Under the pieces are notes generated by a model. That model saw only the letters and a program-made list of their open reading frames with translations, had not been told where the DNA came from and searched no databases. This document shows positions 33,966 to 44,817 of a stretch of 64,000 nt of DNA, one piece after another. Each line of letters begins with the position of its first letter. Position 1 is the first letter of the stretch. The stretch is from Absidia repens (lineage: Eukaryota > Mucoromycota > Mucoromycetes > Mucorales > Cunninghamellaceae). Where the stretch lies: positions 422,848-486,847 of the forward strand of contig MCGE01000031.1 of assembly GCA_002105175.1 (NCBI GenBank), given 5' to 3'. Position numbers and translations under genes: made by a program.

Positions 33966-36762
33966 TTAGCCCTCGATCTTGGTCTTGGTCTTGGTCTTGA
34001 CTGATTTGCTTTTCTTCTTTTTCTTTTTCTTGGTATCTTTGTCTAACCCCGTTGTGGTCTAATAAACAAAGTAAACAATCAGTTAGTAAGTGGGGAGACG
34101 AGGTTTTAATAATGAGTTTTTGTTGACGTACCGACTCGTGATCAGCAGAGATCACTACACCGCTTGATTCATTTTCATTTTGTTCCTGTTGCTTGTAATA
34201 TCTGTCTTCCCCCGAGCCAAATTCATGTTCATCATAGCTAGGTTGATACCAAGGATTGTCATGGTGTGATGCCCCACCTATTTCTTCATATCCACCACTT
34301 ACATCAGCGAAAGGAGATGAGTCTAAGCCTTGTTGGTGGTGAATGTCAGATATCGATGATAGGTAGGGAGAGTCCATGGGTCGAATAATATTGTCTTCAT
34401 CATCGCTGTCGGATTGTATGCCACCACCACTTATACCTGCTGTGCTATGTGCTGCCCAAACATCGTTTAATTCGCTTTTGAATGCTGGTGGTTGGTACAT
34501 ATAACGGTGATAGTCATTGCTGCTGTAATTAAAATCGTGGTCGTGTTCGTGTATTTGATTGTCTGCTGTTGTGGTATCATCTTGGGGAATCACCATGACT
34601 GTTGGTTCCTGGCTGATCCGTCGTTGGCGGGCCTGCATTGGAGTTTCTGGCCCCGTTTGTTGTTGTTGTTGCTGCTGCTGCTCCTGTTGTTGCTGTTGTT
34701 GCTGTTGGTAATATTCCACTGTGGAAACATCTTCATCTCTTGCTACCATAGGATTGCCGGGTATGTCGTCCTGCTCATCCTCTTCATTTCGACTGTTGGA
34801 ATTTGCTGTCAGTGGGGAATTGGTCACTATCTGTGTAGCAGCAGAATCATCACCAAACCAATCGTCTTCCAATAAGCCCGCATCAAATTGATCCACTACA
34901 GGCGGAGGTGTTTCTGATTTGACCAATGATCCTTTTTTCTTTTTCGTTTTAGTTGGTGCTGTGGGAGGTGAAGGAGTCTCTGAAGATCGGTCAAACTGTA
35001 ATGTGTTGTCTATTGAAGTGTGCTCATCTATATGGGAAATAATAGAGGGTGATAAGTTACAAGTTACAATTACAGATAGTTGAGTGACTCACGTTCAGTT
35101 GCAATAGCTTCAAGTTCTTCGTTCCAAGCCATTCTCATTGCGTCATGCTGTCTTGCCAAATGAGGGCTAGACGCTATTGTAATAAAAGAAACACACCAAA
35201 ATACGTTAACACACACCATATTGCTTCATAATAAACCAAGTTTTTACTTACGTTGATCAAAATTATCTTGGCCAGCACGACGTTGCATTAATTCAGGTAC
35301 ATCATCGTCCATGTCGAGAGTTTGCAGAAGATCCAAAATTTCTAAGGATTTCAATTCGAGTTGCTTCCGAAGGGTTTCCATCTATTGCGAAGAGGATAAC
35401 AACGTAAAAAGGCTAAATTTCTTTTGACGGTTTACTAACCATATTCCTCCCCACTTCATATGCAGTTCTTCCTTTTCTTACCATCAGTTCCAAAAATGGT
35501 ACACCAAAGTATTCATATATAAACTTGAGCCCCAGTCCTGTTTTCAAACTAGTTTCCATATATCGAATCAAGTTGGGTTTAATTGCTCCATTTTCGATTC
35601 GTCGTTTGTTGTGTTCATAGAGAGTAGCATGAATTTCTTCCAGGGTGACAATTCGCCTAAAAGATAATGATAAGTAAATAAAAAAAGACTAATGAGATAA
35701 GGTTGATTTCCGATAACTATACCACGCCATCTTACTTTTTGTCAGTGAAGTTTCCCTTTAAGTGCCACACAAAGCAAACAAACAAACAAATAAACAAATA
35801 AACAAAGGATTCATCAATCAGGATACAAAATAAATTATTGATAAATTCATAAGTTTTACTTACAAGTACTAACACCGCCACATTATCTGGAACTGAGGCA
35901 AGAGCATTGTTCACATAATCAAAGGTCCATTGCTTCGTCGTATCGAATATAAATAGGGCAGCATGGGCATTTCTATAGACATCCACCGTTGAAGCATCCA
36001 ACGCCATATCTGTTGATAACGATTCTTGCGTCTGTTCTGTTGTGACTGAGTCGGCGGTCTGGCCAGTGGTAGAGTGTTCTAATTTGATGCCAGTGTCCTT
36101 CTTGCTGTTGTTGTTATGCGCTTTATCCACCACATCCCAAAGCTCAATTTTAACCACATCATTTGAATCTATAGAAAATGTAAAGTAGTCAGTGTTTAGT
36201 TTCCATCAATACTCAATAAGTATAGAGTGTATGTATGTCCCATATATATACCTTTGTAATGCCAGGGTATATTGGCGACCTGAATTTGAGGTGTTGACTT
36301 GTAAGCTTCGTCGTCAAATTCGGCTCCTTGCAGACGATTGACTAATAATTGGGAAAAGAGAAAAAAAGTGAGACCTGAGAGTGATATGAATATGGAAGAA
36401 TAGGCATACTTACATAGAGTACTTTTTCCAGTCATGACGTCCCCTCGAATAACCATTTTCACTTCAATAAAAGATAGGCAAGTAGTACACAAGTAATTAG
36501 TAAACTCTATCAGAAAAAAAAACCCAGATGACTACTGTGGACTTACTATTATATTGTACACCTTTACGAAAAGCATTACTCATAGCCTTGAAAGGTTGAG
36601 TTGGTGCATAGTTGGTTGGTGTCGGCGACGATTGCTCCTATTGATAGATAAAAGAGAGAATTTTAGCAAAACATGTCAATGTTATACTTAAAAAAATAAA
36701 ATAAAATGGTTTTCCTTTTCTATTACAGTTTTTGTAGCACCGAAGGACCACCAAGAAGACAT
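33966..36762 (-). CDS. RABL6: RABL6 (Rab-like 6) GTPase homologue (654 aa, 11 exons)
   Basis: Exons: 36762-36727, 36637-36547, 36461-36414, 36341-36252, 36168-35864, 35755-35736 (20 nt), 35656-35482, 35381-35252, 35173-35093, 35027-34132, 34058-33966; they total exactly 655 codons. The N-terminal G domain shows FRKGVQYN, then KMVIRGDVMTGKSTLFNRLQG with the P-loop, IQVANIPWHYK, and IELWDVVDKAH. It continues with LFIFDTTKQWTFDYV and LGNFTDK. A RABL6-specific helical block follows (METSLKTGLGLKFIYEYFGV, FLELMMETLRKQLELK). The middle is acidic and Gln-rich and contains GNPMVARDEDV, matching GNPMVA in animal RABL6. The C-terminus is a Lys-rich tail (KKKKKKKSKSVKTKTK). Animal RABL6 is linked to cell-cycle control; the fungal role is unknown. 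Introns 2 and 5 end in GAAG/AAAG. Confidence 0.9.
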
Positions 36763-37005
36763 TATGGCAGTAGATGGTGAAGGTTGTGATCAAGTAAGAT
36801 GAAAAAAGGCAAAGAGAAAGACAGGATCAAGATTTGACATCGCGTTTTGATTTTAACCCCAGCACAAAAGTGGGTTTGAAAAAGTCGATTTTTTTTTTTT
36901 CGTCTTCTTTTTCTTCTCACACTCTTCGTTGCTTTCGTTGCTTCATTTTTCATCCTTCTTATTTTACCGGGAACGATATTTGAACTTGTGGATCTACCTA
37001 TTATC
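36763..37005. promoter_or_regulatory. Shared divergent promoter (RABL6-like and RNF5-like genes)
   Basis: Only 243 bp separate the two start codons. The spacer has a T11 tract near 36890-36900 followed by pyrimidine-rich sequence reading into the plus-strand gene. No specific element is claimed. Confidence 0.45.
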
Positions 37006-38180
37006 ATGGAAACCCATAACGACCAGCAAATTGATTCGTCACTTCGAAGAACCACTATTAATGATATCACTGAGGAGGACGAACAGCAGCCGCTCGAGGT
37101 ATCAAGACCAGAAACCCCAACGGCACACTCAACTATACAACAAGAGCAACACATAAATCACTCATCATCGGGATCTACTACAGAAGTGACAGAAGCAACA
37201 TCTACAATACCAACACCTACTTTTACGGAACGAAAGCGAAACAATTTCTCTTACAATGCAAACGAGCTTCGACGAAGAACAGCCTCTACTTCATCTTCAC
37301 AACTCAAAGACAGCACGTCGTCTGGTACGACTTGTTCACGACAAAAGCAAACCTCTACCACAACCCATAATACTAATAGTGACGATGGATTCTACGAGTG
37401 TAATATTTGGTAAGTTGACTTCTCAATTATTTTGTTGATACCTATTGACTAACTTGTATGTTTTATAGTTTTGATACGGCAACTTACCCTGTCCTGACGC
37501 TTTGTGGACACTTATTTTGGTAATAGACGATGTGGTATATTTTTACTATGCAAAGGGGGGAGGGATACTGACATGTGATATTTACATACTAATCCAATTT
37601 GATTTAGCTGGTCCTGCTTGGGCCAATGGCTGAATGCCCAGTCTCGCAATCCGACGTGTCCTGTATGCAAAGCTGGTTGTGGAAAAGACAAGGTCATTCC
37701 AATTTACGGGAGAGGGAGGGAGGAAAAAGATCCAAGGTAAGGGCAATAATAAGGAAAAAGCTTAATGTAGATGCATGTATTAATATGATATTACTTTCGT
37801 TTTGTTTTGCATCAATGTAGAAATGACCCATCCATACCTACTAGACCTGCTGGACAAAGACCTCCACCATTGCGGGACCCTAACCGACCAGGGACTACGT
37901 TTTTTGGGCAGAATCCTAGGGGTGGTACGTACAACTCGCGCAATGTTACATTTACTGGGGGAATTGGCTTATTTCCACTTGGTATCAGTTTTGTAAGTAT
38001 ATATTAGAAATATAATGATCACAGATTTTTTTGTATGCTGATATTTTCTTATATGACTAGAATTTTCCTTTTAATGGCCCGCCAACTGAATTCCAATCTC
38101 AAGCTCAACAGAATGCATTCATGTCAAGACTATTCCTTATGGTTCTTAGTTTAGTGATAGTAGCCATCATCTTTTACTGA
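37006..38180 (+). CDS. RNF5/RMA1-type membrane-anchored RING E3 ubiquitin ligase (291 aa)
   Basis: Exons 37006-37409, 37469-37519, 37608-37736, 37821-37992, 38061-38180; they total 292 codons. The first 125 residues are Ser/Thr/Glu-rich. The C3HC4 RING follows: [29 protein letters not shown], then NPTCPVCKAGC. Next comes DKVIPIYGRGREEKDPR, the stretch that follows the RING in RNF5/RNF185/RMA proteins. The C-terminus ends in a hydrophobic anchor (SRLFLMVLSLVIVAIIFY). Relatives sit in the ER membrane and act in ER-associated degradation, so this is the expected role. The N-terminal extension is longer than in animal RNF5 (about 180 residues total). All eight zinc ligands are present. An AATAAA lies about 180 nt after the stop. 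Confidence 0.92.
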
Positions 38181-39774
38181 TTGATATTTTCCTTTCCCTA
38201 TACTGTAATTGTTTACTTCTTACCTCCCTTTTTACCCAATAGACCATTAGTATCATATCCCCTACACACACACATGTACAAACGTACATACGCATCGCTT
38301 CACTCCTTGCTATCAATCCGCCTTTCCCATATCATTCTATATAGTGTTGATGAAATGAAATGAATAAAAAAATACCAATAAAGTCTCTATTATTTTATTA
38401 TTTTACTTCTTGTCTCTATATATCAGATGAGATGTCTGTTTCTTTTATATACATATATATTATTCCATACCATTGATTGATCTTTCTCTCTCCTTCATCA
38501 CTATTGTTTCCTTTTATCTTTTTTTCCTTATAATTAATGATTTAATCCGTGTCATACACTCATCATGCATCATCCCTATAATACAGTATTACTGTAGAAA
38601 CGTATATTACCGGTTTTGGAATAACGTTAGACCCTGGAATACCAATTCTTTTCTGGAGAATATTTGATTGTTGATTGTGAAATATCATAATTCAAATAAA
38701 GATTGGTATATGGAATGATAGAAGGCTAAATGCAAAAAAACAACTCGGCCTTTCAATGTCCTTTCAAAGGGTGAATTGGGGTTCAATAGGGTCTAGAAGG
38801 TGCATAGAGTCATTCCACAGCATCGACAATGTAGTGTGCAAAAATAAAAAAAAATTCCATTTTTCATAAGTACAGGCAAAGTACTGTAAAAATAATAAAA
38901 TTGTCTAATGAAATACTCTCAGACGTAACGCACAACAACAACGCATAAAAAACACACTACAGGCAATGGGGGTAGCGTGACGGAGACTATTGGATGATAT
39001 AAAGAATGTTCTACGCAAAATAAAGATCAAATATAATGGATATCTAATCTACTGTAAAAGCATATAAGACATGGGAAAGACAAAAGGCATATTTTATTTA
39101 TTTATTAATACGACAATAGTCAGCACTAATCGAAGGGGAGACGATGTAAAAAGGGATCTCTTGTATAAGACATCGGAGAGACTAGTGAGACAGTTTTTAT
39201 TGAAGGATATAAAAAGATACATACTTTATTCAACTATATATTTAAACTAAGGACAAACTATCAATAAACCTAGGCTAATGAAGATTCCGAAAGCCCAAAC
39301 AAATGGTGTTTTTAAATCCTGGATCCAAAATGAAAGGGTTTCCCCATGTATGCTGTAATCCTGATCTGAAAACCCTTCTAAATTAATCTTAATACCAATC
39401 TAATCCAACATAACCTCAAAGCATTTGAATGATGAGAAAAAAAAAAAAAAAAAAGGAAAAGGAAAAGAAAGAAAATGGGTGAAATAAAATACACGTGGGC
39501 GGCATTTGAAATATTTTCTGTGGGCCATTTTTCAAGATACATTATGTCTACAAACATCAGAATAACGATATCACCCACAATGACAATGTAATTTCGCTTT
39601 CCCGGTGATATCATTATTGCCGTCCCTACTGTGGTCCATTCCCCATTCTTATCCCCTTATCATAACGCTATATATCGATTTTATTAGTCAAATGGATGAA
39701 TAAAAAACAAAATAAGGATGGTTTTTATTGAAATAGAATCAAGGTATACAGTAAACTACATTTATACATATAAT
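38181..39774. other. Intergenic region (holds dispersed repeat copy D)
   Basis: The first ~250 bp is the RNF5-like 3' UTR with polyadenylation-type signals near 38361-38380. Copy D of the dispersed repeat lies at about 38990-39515. The final part is the 3' flank of the minus-strand stress-protein gene. No gene seen. Confidence 0.5.
38990..39515 (-). repeat. Dispersed repeat, copy D (~0.53 kb)
   Basis: Shared blocks are AAGGCATATTTTATTTATT, GTCAGCACTAATCGAAGG, GGGATCTCTTGTATAAGACA, TTTTTATTGAAGGATATAAA, TGAAAGGGTTTCCCCATG and TGAAAACCCTTCTAAATT, with a right end CACGTGGGCGGCATTTGAAAT identical to copy B. The AAGGGTTT/AAACCCTT stem is preserved (39332-39377). The leftmost module seen in B, C and E is not recognisable here. 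Confidence 0.76.
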
Positions 39775-41154
39775 CTAATAACCATCATGACTATTTATAC
39801 TAAGGGTATGCATTCCCTCAATCTCATCCACTTGCAATTGTCCATCACGTACACTTTGGCTCAATTTCTGAGCTCCAGTAAGCTTCTTGGTATACTTTTT
39901 CTTCTTCTTCTGGGGCCGAACTACCGATACAGGCACAGGAGATTTTTGGACCAAGTGAGTTGAAACGCCACCCATAAACATTCTACAATATAAATAAAGC
40001 AAAATAAAAATCAACATATAACAAAATAACATTTATCTTGTTTGAATAACCTTACCCTTTCAAAGCGCTTCTGCCTCTTGATCCACAAACAACCATTGTT
40101 AAAGGAATAGTTCTAATCAGATTGATAATCGATTCACGAGTTTGACCGGCAATAGAATAGATATTAATCTTGATGTTGTAGAGTAGCAAATGGCCCAAAA
40201 TGGACTTCACTTTGGATATCAACAATTTTGAGTTTCGATCCAGCTACGTAAAATAAAATAAAAAGTAAACAATTTTGTGAGAAACAAAATGACGATAAAG
40301 AGATAGCATGATCCTGATCCAGTTCTTTCGTACTGTATAAAACGTACCTCTTGCCATAAACGATATTTTTCCTCCTCATCCATATCATCCAAATCTTCAT
40401 CCAAGCCAATGACACTGACAACATGAATCACATCTCCAGACCGTAGCAGTGTTCCCATTGCCCATTCCATAGCATACGAGCTTTCTTCGCTGAAATCACA
40501 CGCCATCAAATACTTTCTTGATTTCTTGCCTAAATGCGCCGATGAGAGCCCATAATCGAGTTGTACCATAATTTGATCGGGATTGGTGATAGTGACAGGG
40601 ACATCCGAAAACACAAGTTCAGCAGGTCGACGGCGATGCGAAGAGGATCGATGTTTCCTCCCAACAAGTGAGTGCTCTCCCGTTCTGTCATCGTTGTCGT
40701 TGTCGTCGTCATTGCCATCAGTGGGGATCACGGTTGCTGTGGTTCCGGTCGTCGATGGTCCAGCATGTTCATAATCAATGACTCGATTTTTTTCAGTAAT
40801 TTCGTACAGTTGAGGATCTCGAATGGCCAAATCGTCTTCATAATCATCACTTCCGGGAGCATAAGATCGGTAATAAGGACCACGGTGATGAGGCGAAGGG
40901 GAGCGTTTAAAGCGTAAAAACCGAAGTCGTCTTCCACGTCCACTGTCTTCGTCTTCAGAGGAGGAAGAGCTGGAGTCATAGTCAAATGCATTAGGATCAG
41001 GTCGGTCTAGGATCACTGCCTCACGAACCTTAGTAGATGTGTCTTTGTTGAGGTCTTCGATTTCTTGTGCCAGTAAGCTGTCCAAATCCATGTTCGTATA
41101 AGTTAATGTCGGTGGTGGTGGTGGTGGTGAAGTTGATGATTGAGGAATGGTCAT
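39775..41154 (-). CDS. Universal stress protein (USP) domain protein (400 aa, 3 exons)
   Basis: Exons: 41154-40348, 40243-40056, 39982-39775; they total 401 codons. The USP domain occupies about residues 210-370. It starts with RKYLMACDFSEESSYAMEWAMGTLLRSGDVIHVVSVIG and ends with the ATP-binding signature GSRGRSALKGMFMGGVSTHLVQ, followed by SPVPVSVVRP. The Gly-x2-Gly-x9-Gly(Ser) pattern is intact, so nucleotide binding is expected. The first 200 residues are disordered: a Pro run, a phosphorylatable Ser/acidic cluster (YDSSSSSSEDEDSGRGRR), Arg/Ser-rich and Asp/Asn-rich parts. Fungal USPs of this build are thought to act in stress responses; no target is implied. It sits head-to-head with the F-box gene. 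Confidence 0.9.
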
Positions 41155-41539
41155 TTACGGCGGGAAAGGAAGAGGAAAAAAGGAAAAGAAAAAAAAAATA
41201 GAAGACGCTAAAAAATTAGAATGCACGGTACCGACACGCGGTGTTTGAATAAGCGAGCCTATCAAATCAAAATACCCAGTTTTTTCTGTAGCCATTGATC
41301 ATGAAAGGGGCTCTCTTTGTGGGTCAGTGCTAGCTGAGATTTGTGTTGAGACCACAATGAGAATGTTCATGCAGTATTTTCATCATAGTCAAGAATGGAA
41401 AAGGGATAACGTGGGTAAAGGAAAAGGAATTGCAGAAATAAAATTGCAGTGATCATAGAATTTTCACACGCATATTCATAATCTTTTTTATCAGACCTCC
41501 TTTTTCGTTTTATCAATATTTATTTATTTATTTTTGTTC

Positions 41540-41570
<31 letters not shown>

Positions 41571-41582
41571 ACTATATACTTG
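41155..41582. promoter_or_regulatory. Divergent promoter (USP and F-box genes)
   Basis: A 428-bp spacer between divergent start codons. A T-rich tract (about 41549-41570) lies directly before the F-box start, and purine-rich sequence precedes the USP gene. No specific sites are claimed. Confidence 0.45.
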
Positions 41583-43697
41583 ATGACGTTTGACCTACTT
41601 CCATATGAAATATTCCAACTAGTGGCATTATCACTTGGCCAAAAGAAGCAAGAGCTTGCTGAATGCTGTCTTGTTTGTACCGACTGGTTACCTCTCTTTA
41701 TGGAACAGCTTTATCTCAACATTACTATATGCGGACCACCAAGCTTTCAACATTTTTATACCTGTCTATCCACCCCAACATCGACACGCTACACTCGCCA
41801 TCGACAACTTCTCATTCGCACACTCTCAATACAAGATGGGAATATCAGTCAAGATGAAATGAACCACCTACCCAGACTCTGCCCAAGGTTGGAACAGCTG
41901 ACAATCGACGGTCGTGCTCATTGGGACCACGCCATGCCTTCTCTTTTCAACAAAACTAGTGGACAACAACAGAACAATGGTACAGAAGCATCAAAAGCAA
42001 TTGACAATACAACAAAAACGAATGCAACCTGGTGGCCTTATTTGAAGTCGGCTTGTATCCTGGCCACTAGTATTACGCCAACGGTGATGCAAAACGCTCC
42101 TCAGCTGACTCGACTTGCTCTTCGTTGTATGTTTGATGGGCGTTTGTCTCAACATCTTGTATCAGCATTGAAGCAGACACCACTCCTAAACTACTTGTCC
42201 ATTGACGAATGTGAATCCTCTCTGCAACAACTGGAAGCGATCCATGATGCCTGTCCCTCACTTATTCAACTGCGACTGGTACATACTATCATTGACAATA
42301 CAGACTATAACCCGTCAATCACACTACCGCCAACTTCAGCATCATCATCACACCAAAGAGTTAGTCGTGGAAACATCATAGCACCTTCTTCGACACTTCG
42401 CCAATTGATTTTACAAGAAGTAACCATTCTAGATGATGACTACAACCAACTCTCCGACTGGTTTATGTATATTGCAATGAAGTACCCTCGACTGGAATCC
42501 CTTGAATGGTGGCAAAAATCTCCACTTGGTCTGACCGACACGCCTCATATCGATACCTCTGTGGCATTGTATCTGACTTCTCAATGTCCTCTTCTTAGAT
42601 CGGCTCGATTATTCAACATCAATGTGGATTCTATATTTTATCATTCACTTTTGGAACGAACCCAGCAGCTCCATCATCCATTATCGTTATCGAATTCGCA
42701 GGTCAAAGAACTTGGAATGAATTATAGCTTAGATCTCGGTCACTGTGCACAACAACTCCAGTCATACCTTCTGTGGTGGAATGAAAAGGAATCACCGTTG
42801 GATTATATACCTCGCCTCCCGTCGTCTTTGGTCTCACTTCATTTGTCTGGACGCATGTGCTATAGCTCCTTCGACATGAATTTGATTTTCGATCAATGCC
42901 CTCATTTGGAATTCTTACAGTTGGATTTCGGCACTTTGGACCAGGTGGCACCAGAACATGCATATCAATGGAAAAAACAGCATCCTTTGAAACGACTGAT
43001 CATGGAAGAAGTCAAGTTCTCCGCACTTGCCTTCAAATCGGTTGCGTTCCGATGTCGGGATTTGATTGAATTGGATTTACTGGATTGCATATTGACGGAT
43101 GGTGAAGGGAATGTCAACATTTATCAAGGGGAAGGCAATACCGGCAGCAATAGCAACGGTAGTACTTTGGACAATGACGATGACGACGACAGTGATGGGC
43201 GAAATCACGGGCGACTTGTCTTTCCTTATCAGCACTTTGAAAAGGTCAAGCTTTGTGGATTTCGATTCGCTCTCAATCCATCCTTACGGGCGAAAACTGT
43301 GGGCATATATGAAATGGACAAAATACTACAACAGGAACGATGGTATTATCTCAGCCACCATGCTACTTTTTTATCTTATGTGCCGGTACACTCTTGTCGA
43401 TACAAACTTCCGGTGCACGCAATCAAACAGCACTGTATCGTAAAATCATTGCCCACGCCATCACCTTCATCAACATCAGCACCATCAAATCATGACGACA
43501 TTAATTATTCCTCCTCTCCTCTTCCTCCTCAACAACAACAACAACAACGTCTACTTGTACCGCCAACTGAATTAAATGCTCTACGGGAAATGCAACGACA
43601 ATATGGTAAATTTGGACGGGATGCGCCCTGTGCTGGTTACCTGACATTGGTGTGCCAATCCATCAATAGTCTGTATTTGGAAAACCGACGAATATGA
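41583..43697 (+). CDS. F-box protein with leucine-rich-repeat-like body (704 aa)
   Basis: Single-exon gene starting MTFDLLPYEIFQLVALSL. The F-box covers residues 1-45 (LLPYEIFQLV...ELAECCLVCTDWLPLFMEQLY), the Skp1-binding part of an SCF ubiquitin ligase. The body is a series of imperfect leucine-rich units (LPRLCPRLEQLTIDG, APQLTRLALRCMFD, TPLLNYLSIDECES, ACPSLIQLRLVH, CPHLEFLQLDFG, CRDLIELDLLDC), which normally bind substrates. Gly/Asn/Asp-rich (residues ~510-540) and Gln-rich (about 645) inserts are present. This two-part layout is common and expanded in Mucoromycota; the substrate cannot be read from sequence. An AATAAA occurs about 210 nt after the stop. Confidence 0.88.
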   Translation: MTFDLLPYEIFQLVALSLGQKKQELAECCLVCTDWLPLFMEQLYLNITICGPPSFQHFYTCLSTPTSTRYTRHRQLLIRTLSIQDGNISQDEMNHLPRLCPRLEQLTIDGRAHWDHAMPSLFNKTSGQQQNNGTEASKAIDNTTKTNATWWPYLKSACILATSITPTVMQNAPQLTRLALRCMFDGRLSQHLVSALKQTPLLNYLSIDECESSLQQLEAIHDACPSLIQLRLVHTIIDNTDYNPSITLPPTSASSSHQRVSRGNIIAPSSTLRQLILQEVTILDDDYNQLSDWFMYIAMKYPRLESLEWWQKSPLGLTDTPHIDTSVALYLTSQCPLLRSARLFNINVDSIFYHSLLERTQQLHHPLSLSNSQVKELGMNYSLDLGHCAQQLQSYLLWWNEKESPLDYIPRLPSSLVSLHLSGRMCYSSFDMNLIFDQCPHLEFLQLDFGTLDQVAPEHAYQWKKQHPLKRLIMEEVKFSALAFKSVAFRCRDLIELDLLDCILTDGEGNVNIYQGEGNTGSNSNGSTLDNDDDDDSDGRNHGRLVFPYQHFEKVKLCGFRFALNPSLRAKTVGIYEMDKILQQERWYYLSHHATFLSYVPVHSCRYKLPVHAIKQHCIVKSLPTPSPSSTSAPSNHDDINYSSSPLPPQQQQQQRLLVPPTELNALREMQRQYGKFGRDAPCAGYLTLVCQSINSLYLENRRI

Positions 43698-44817
43698 CAT
43701 GACATGACATGATGCCTCATGTATGCAAAAGATGTATATCTATTGGATGTCCTAGCGTAGACTGGATTGGATAGTATAGTATAGGGTAGGATAGGAATAG
43801 GTATGAAATTGATGGGTAGCTAGCTTTTTATAGTTTTATGATATTGTCTGTTGTATATTGTAGGAAAGTGTTTGGTAGTTTAGAGTTGTAAATCGTATAC
43901 TTTTATGAATAAACTATATCTTTGTACATTTTTTTTTTCTGTTGTCTTTTTACCATGGTTCTTGTATGTGTGTTTGTGTGTGTGTGTGTGAGTATTATAA
44001 TTCGAAAAGCTACTATATTTGGGTACAGAATTGAATGTGCATGGTTGGACAGCCACTTTTTTTAAAAGGCCGTCTGTTGTGTATATATTTATATATCGAA
44101 TACAAAGAAGATGAAATGACATCAGGGAAAAGATGAACCATTTATGACAGAATATCCACATGTTTTATGTGTTTTCCTTAAACATGGCACACATCTTATC
44201 TTTTTTTTTTTATCTTTTTGATTTCAAGGCATGGTTCTAAGGGAAAGAAATTTAATTTAGAAAAGGAAAAAGTCATTACCATTAACCATTACCATTGCTA
44301 TCATGCTTTTTCCCGATCGTCACGTTGCACTGAATGCCATGCGAACGTCCAATCCGGTGGTTTAAAAAAAATAACCCCGTTTTTCTGGGGTGAACAGCTG
44401 ATTAGGAAAATCCAACTCTCGAAGGTTTTTTATATTGTCATTTCTGCTTTTTTAAGCAACTGCTGTCAAGAAAAATAATTCAATGTAAAAAAAAAAGGAG
44501 TAGGTCGTGCGAAAGAAAATAGATGAAACATAAGCAATGGTCTGTGTGTTGCATGCTATTTTACAGAGGATAGACCTTAGGATAGTCTTTGAAGGGCGAG
44601 AGAAAAAAAGGCCCCGGCGGGATTTAAAATGTATTATTTATCAATGTGAACTATTTTTTTTCTATTTTCCTTCTTCTTCCTTTTTCTTTCCACTTCTTTT
44701 CATTTTTTTAAAAAAAAACATCTGCAAATTTTTACTCTTGTAGAATTGTATTGTACGCAAGGTAGGAGAGACAAAAATAGATTTTCTTTTTTCTTACTGA
44801 TAACAATTTTCTCAGAG
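43698..44817. other. Intergenic between F-box and MedA-like genes
   Basis: Holds the F-box 3' UTR, a (TG)n microsatellite near 43969-43990 and the promoter region of the MedA-like gene, with pyrimidine-rich tracts at 44650-44710. A plus-strand frame around 44290-44390 contains a single CxxC (RCTECHANVQSG) but has no ATG, partner exon or recognised domain. A GGCGGGATTTAAAATG near 44609 recalls the right end of the dispersed repeat without the rest of it. Confidence 0.45.

Noticed and set aside
44218..44478. Small plus-strand frame with a CxxC (RCTECHANVQSG)
   Set aside because: It lacks an ATG start and a second metal-binding pair, and no splice partner was found. Too weak to call a gene.
44600..44625. 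GGCGGGATTTAAAATG as a sixth dispersed-repeat copy
   Set aside because: Only the end-like motif is present; none of the internal modules or the stem-loop core are nearby.
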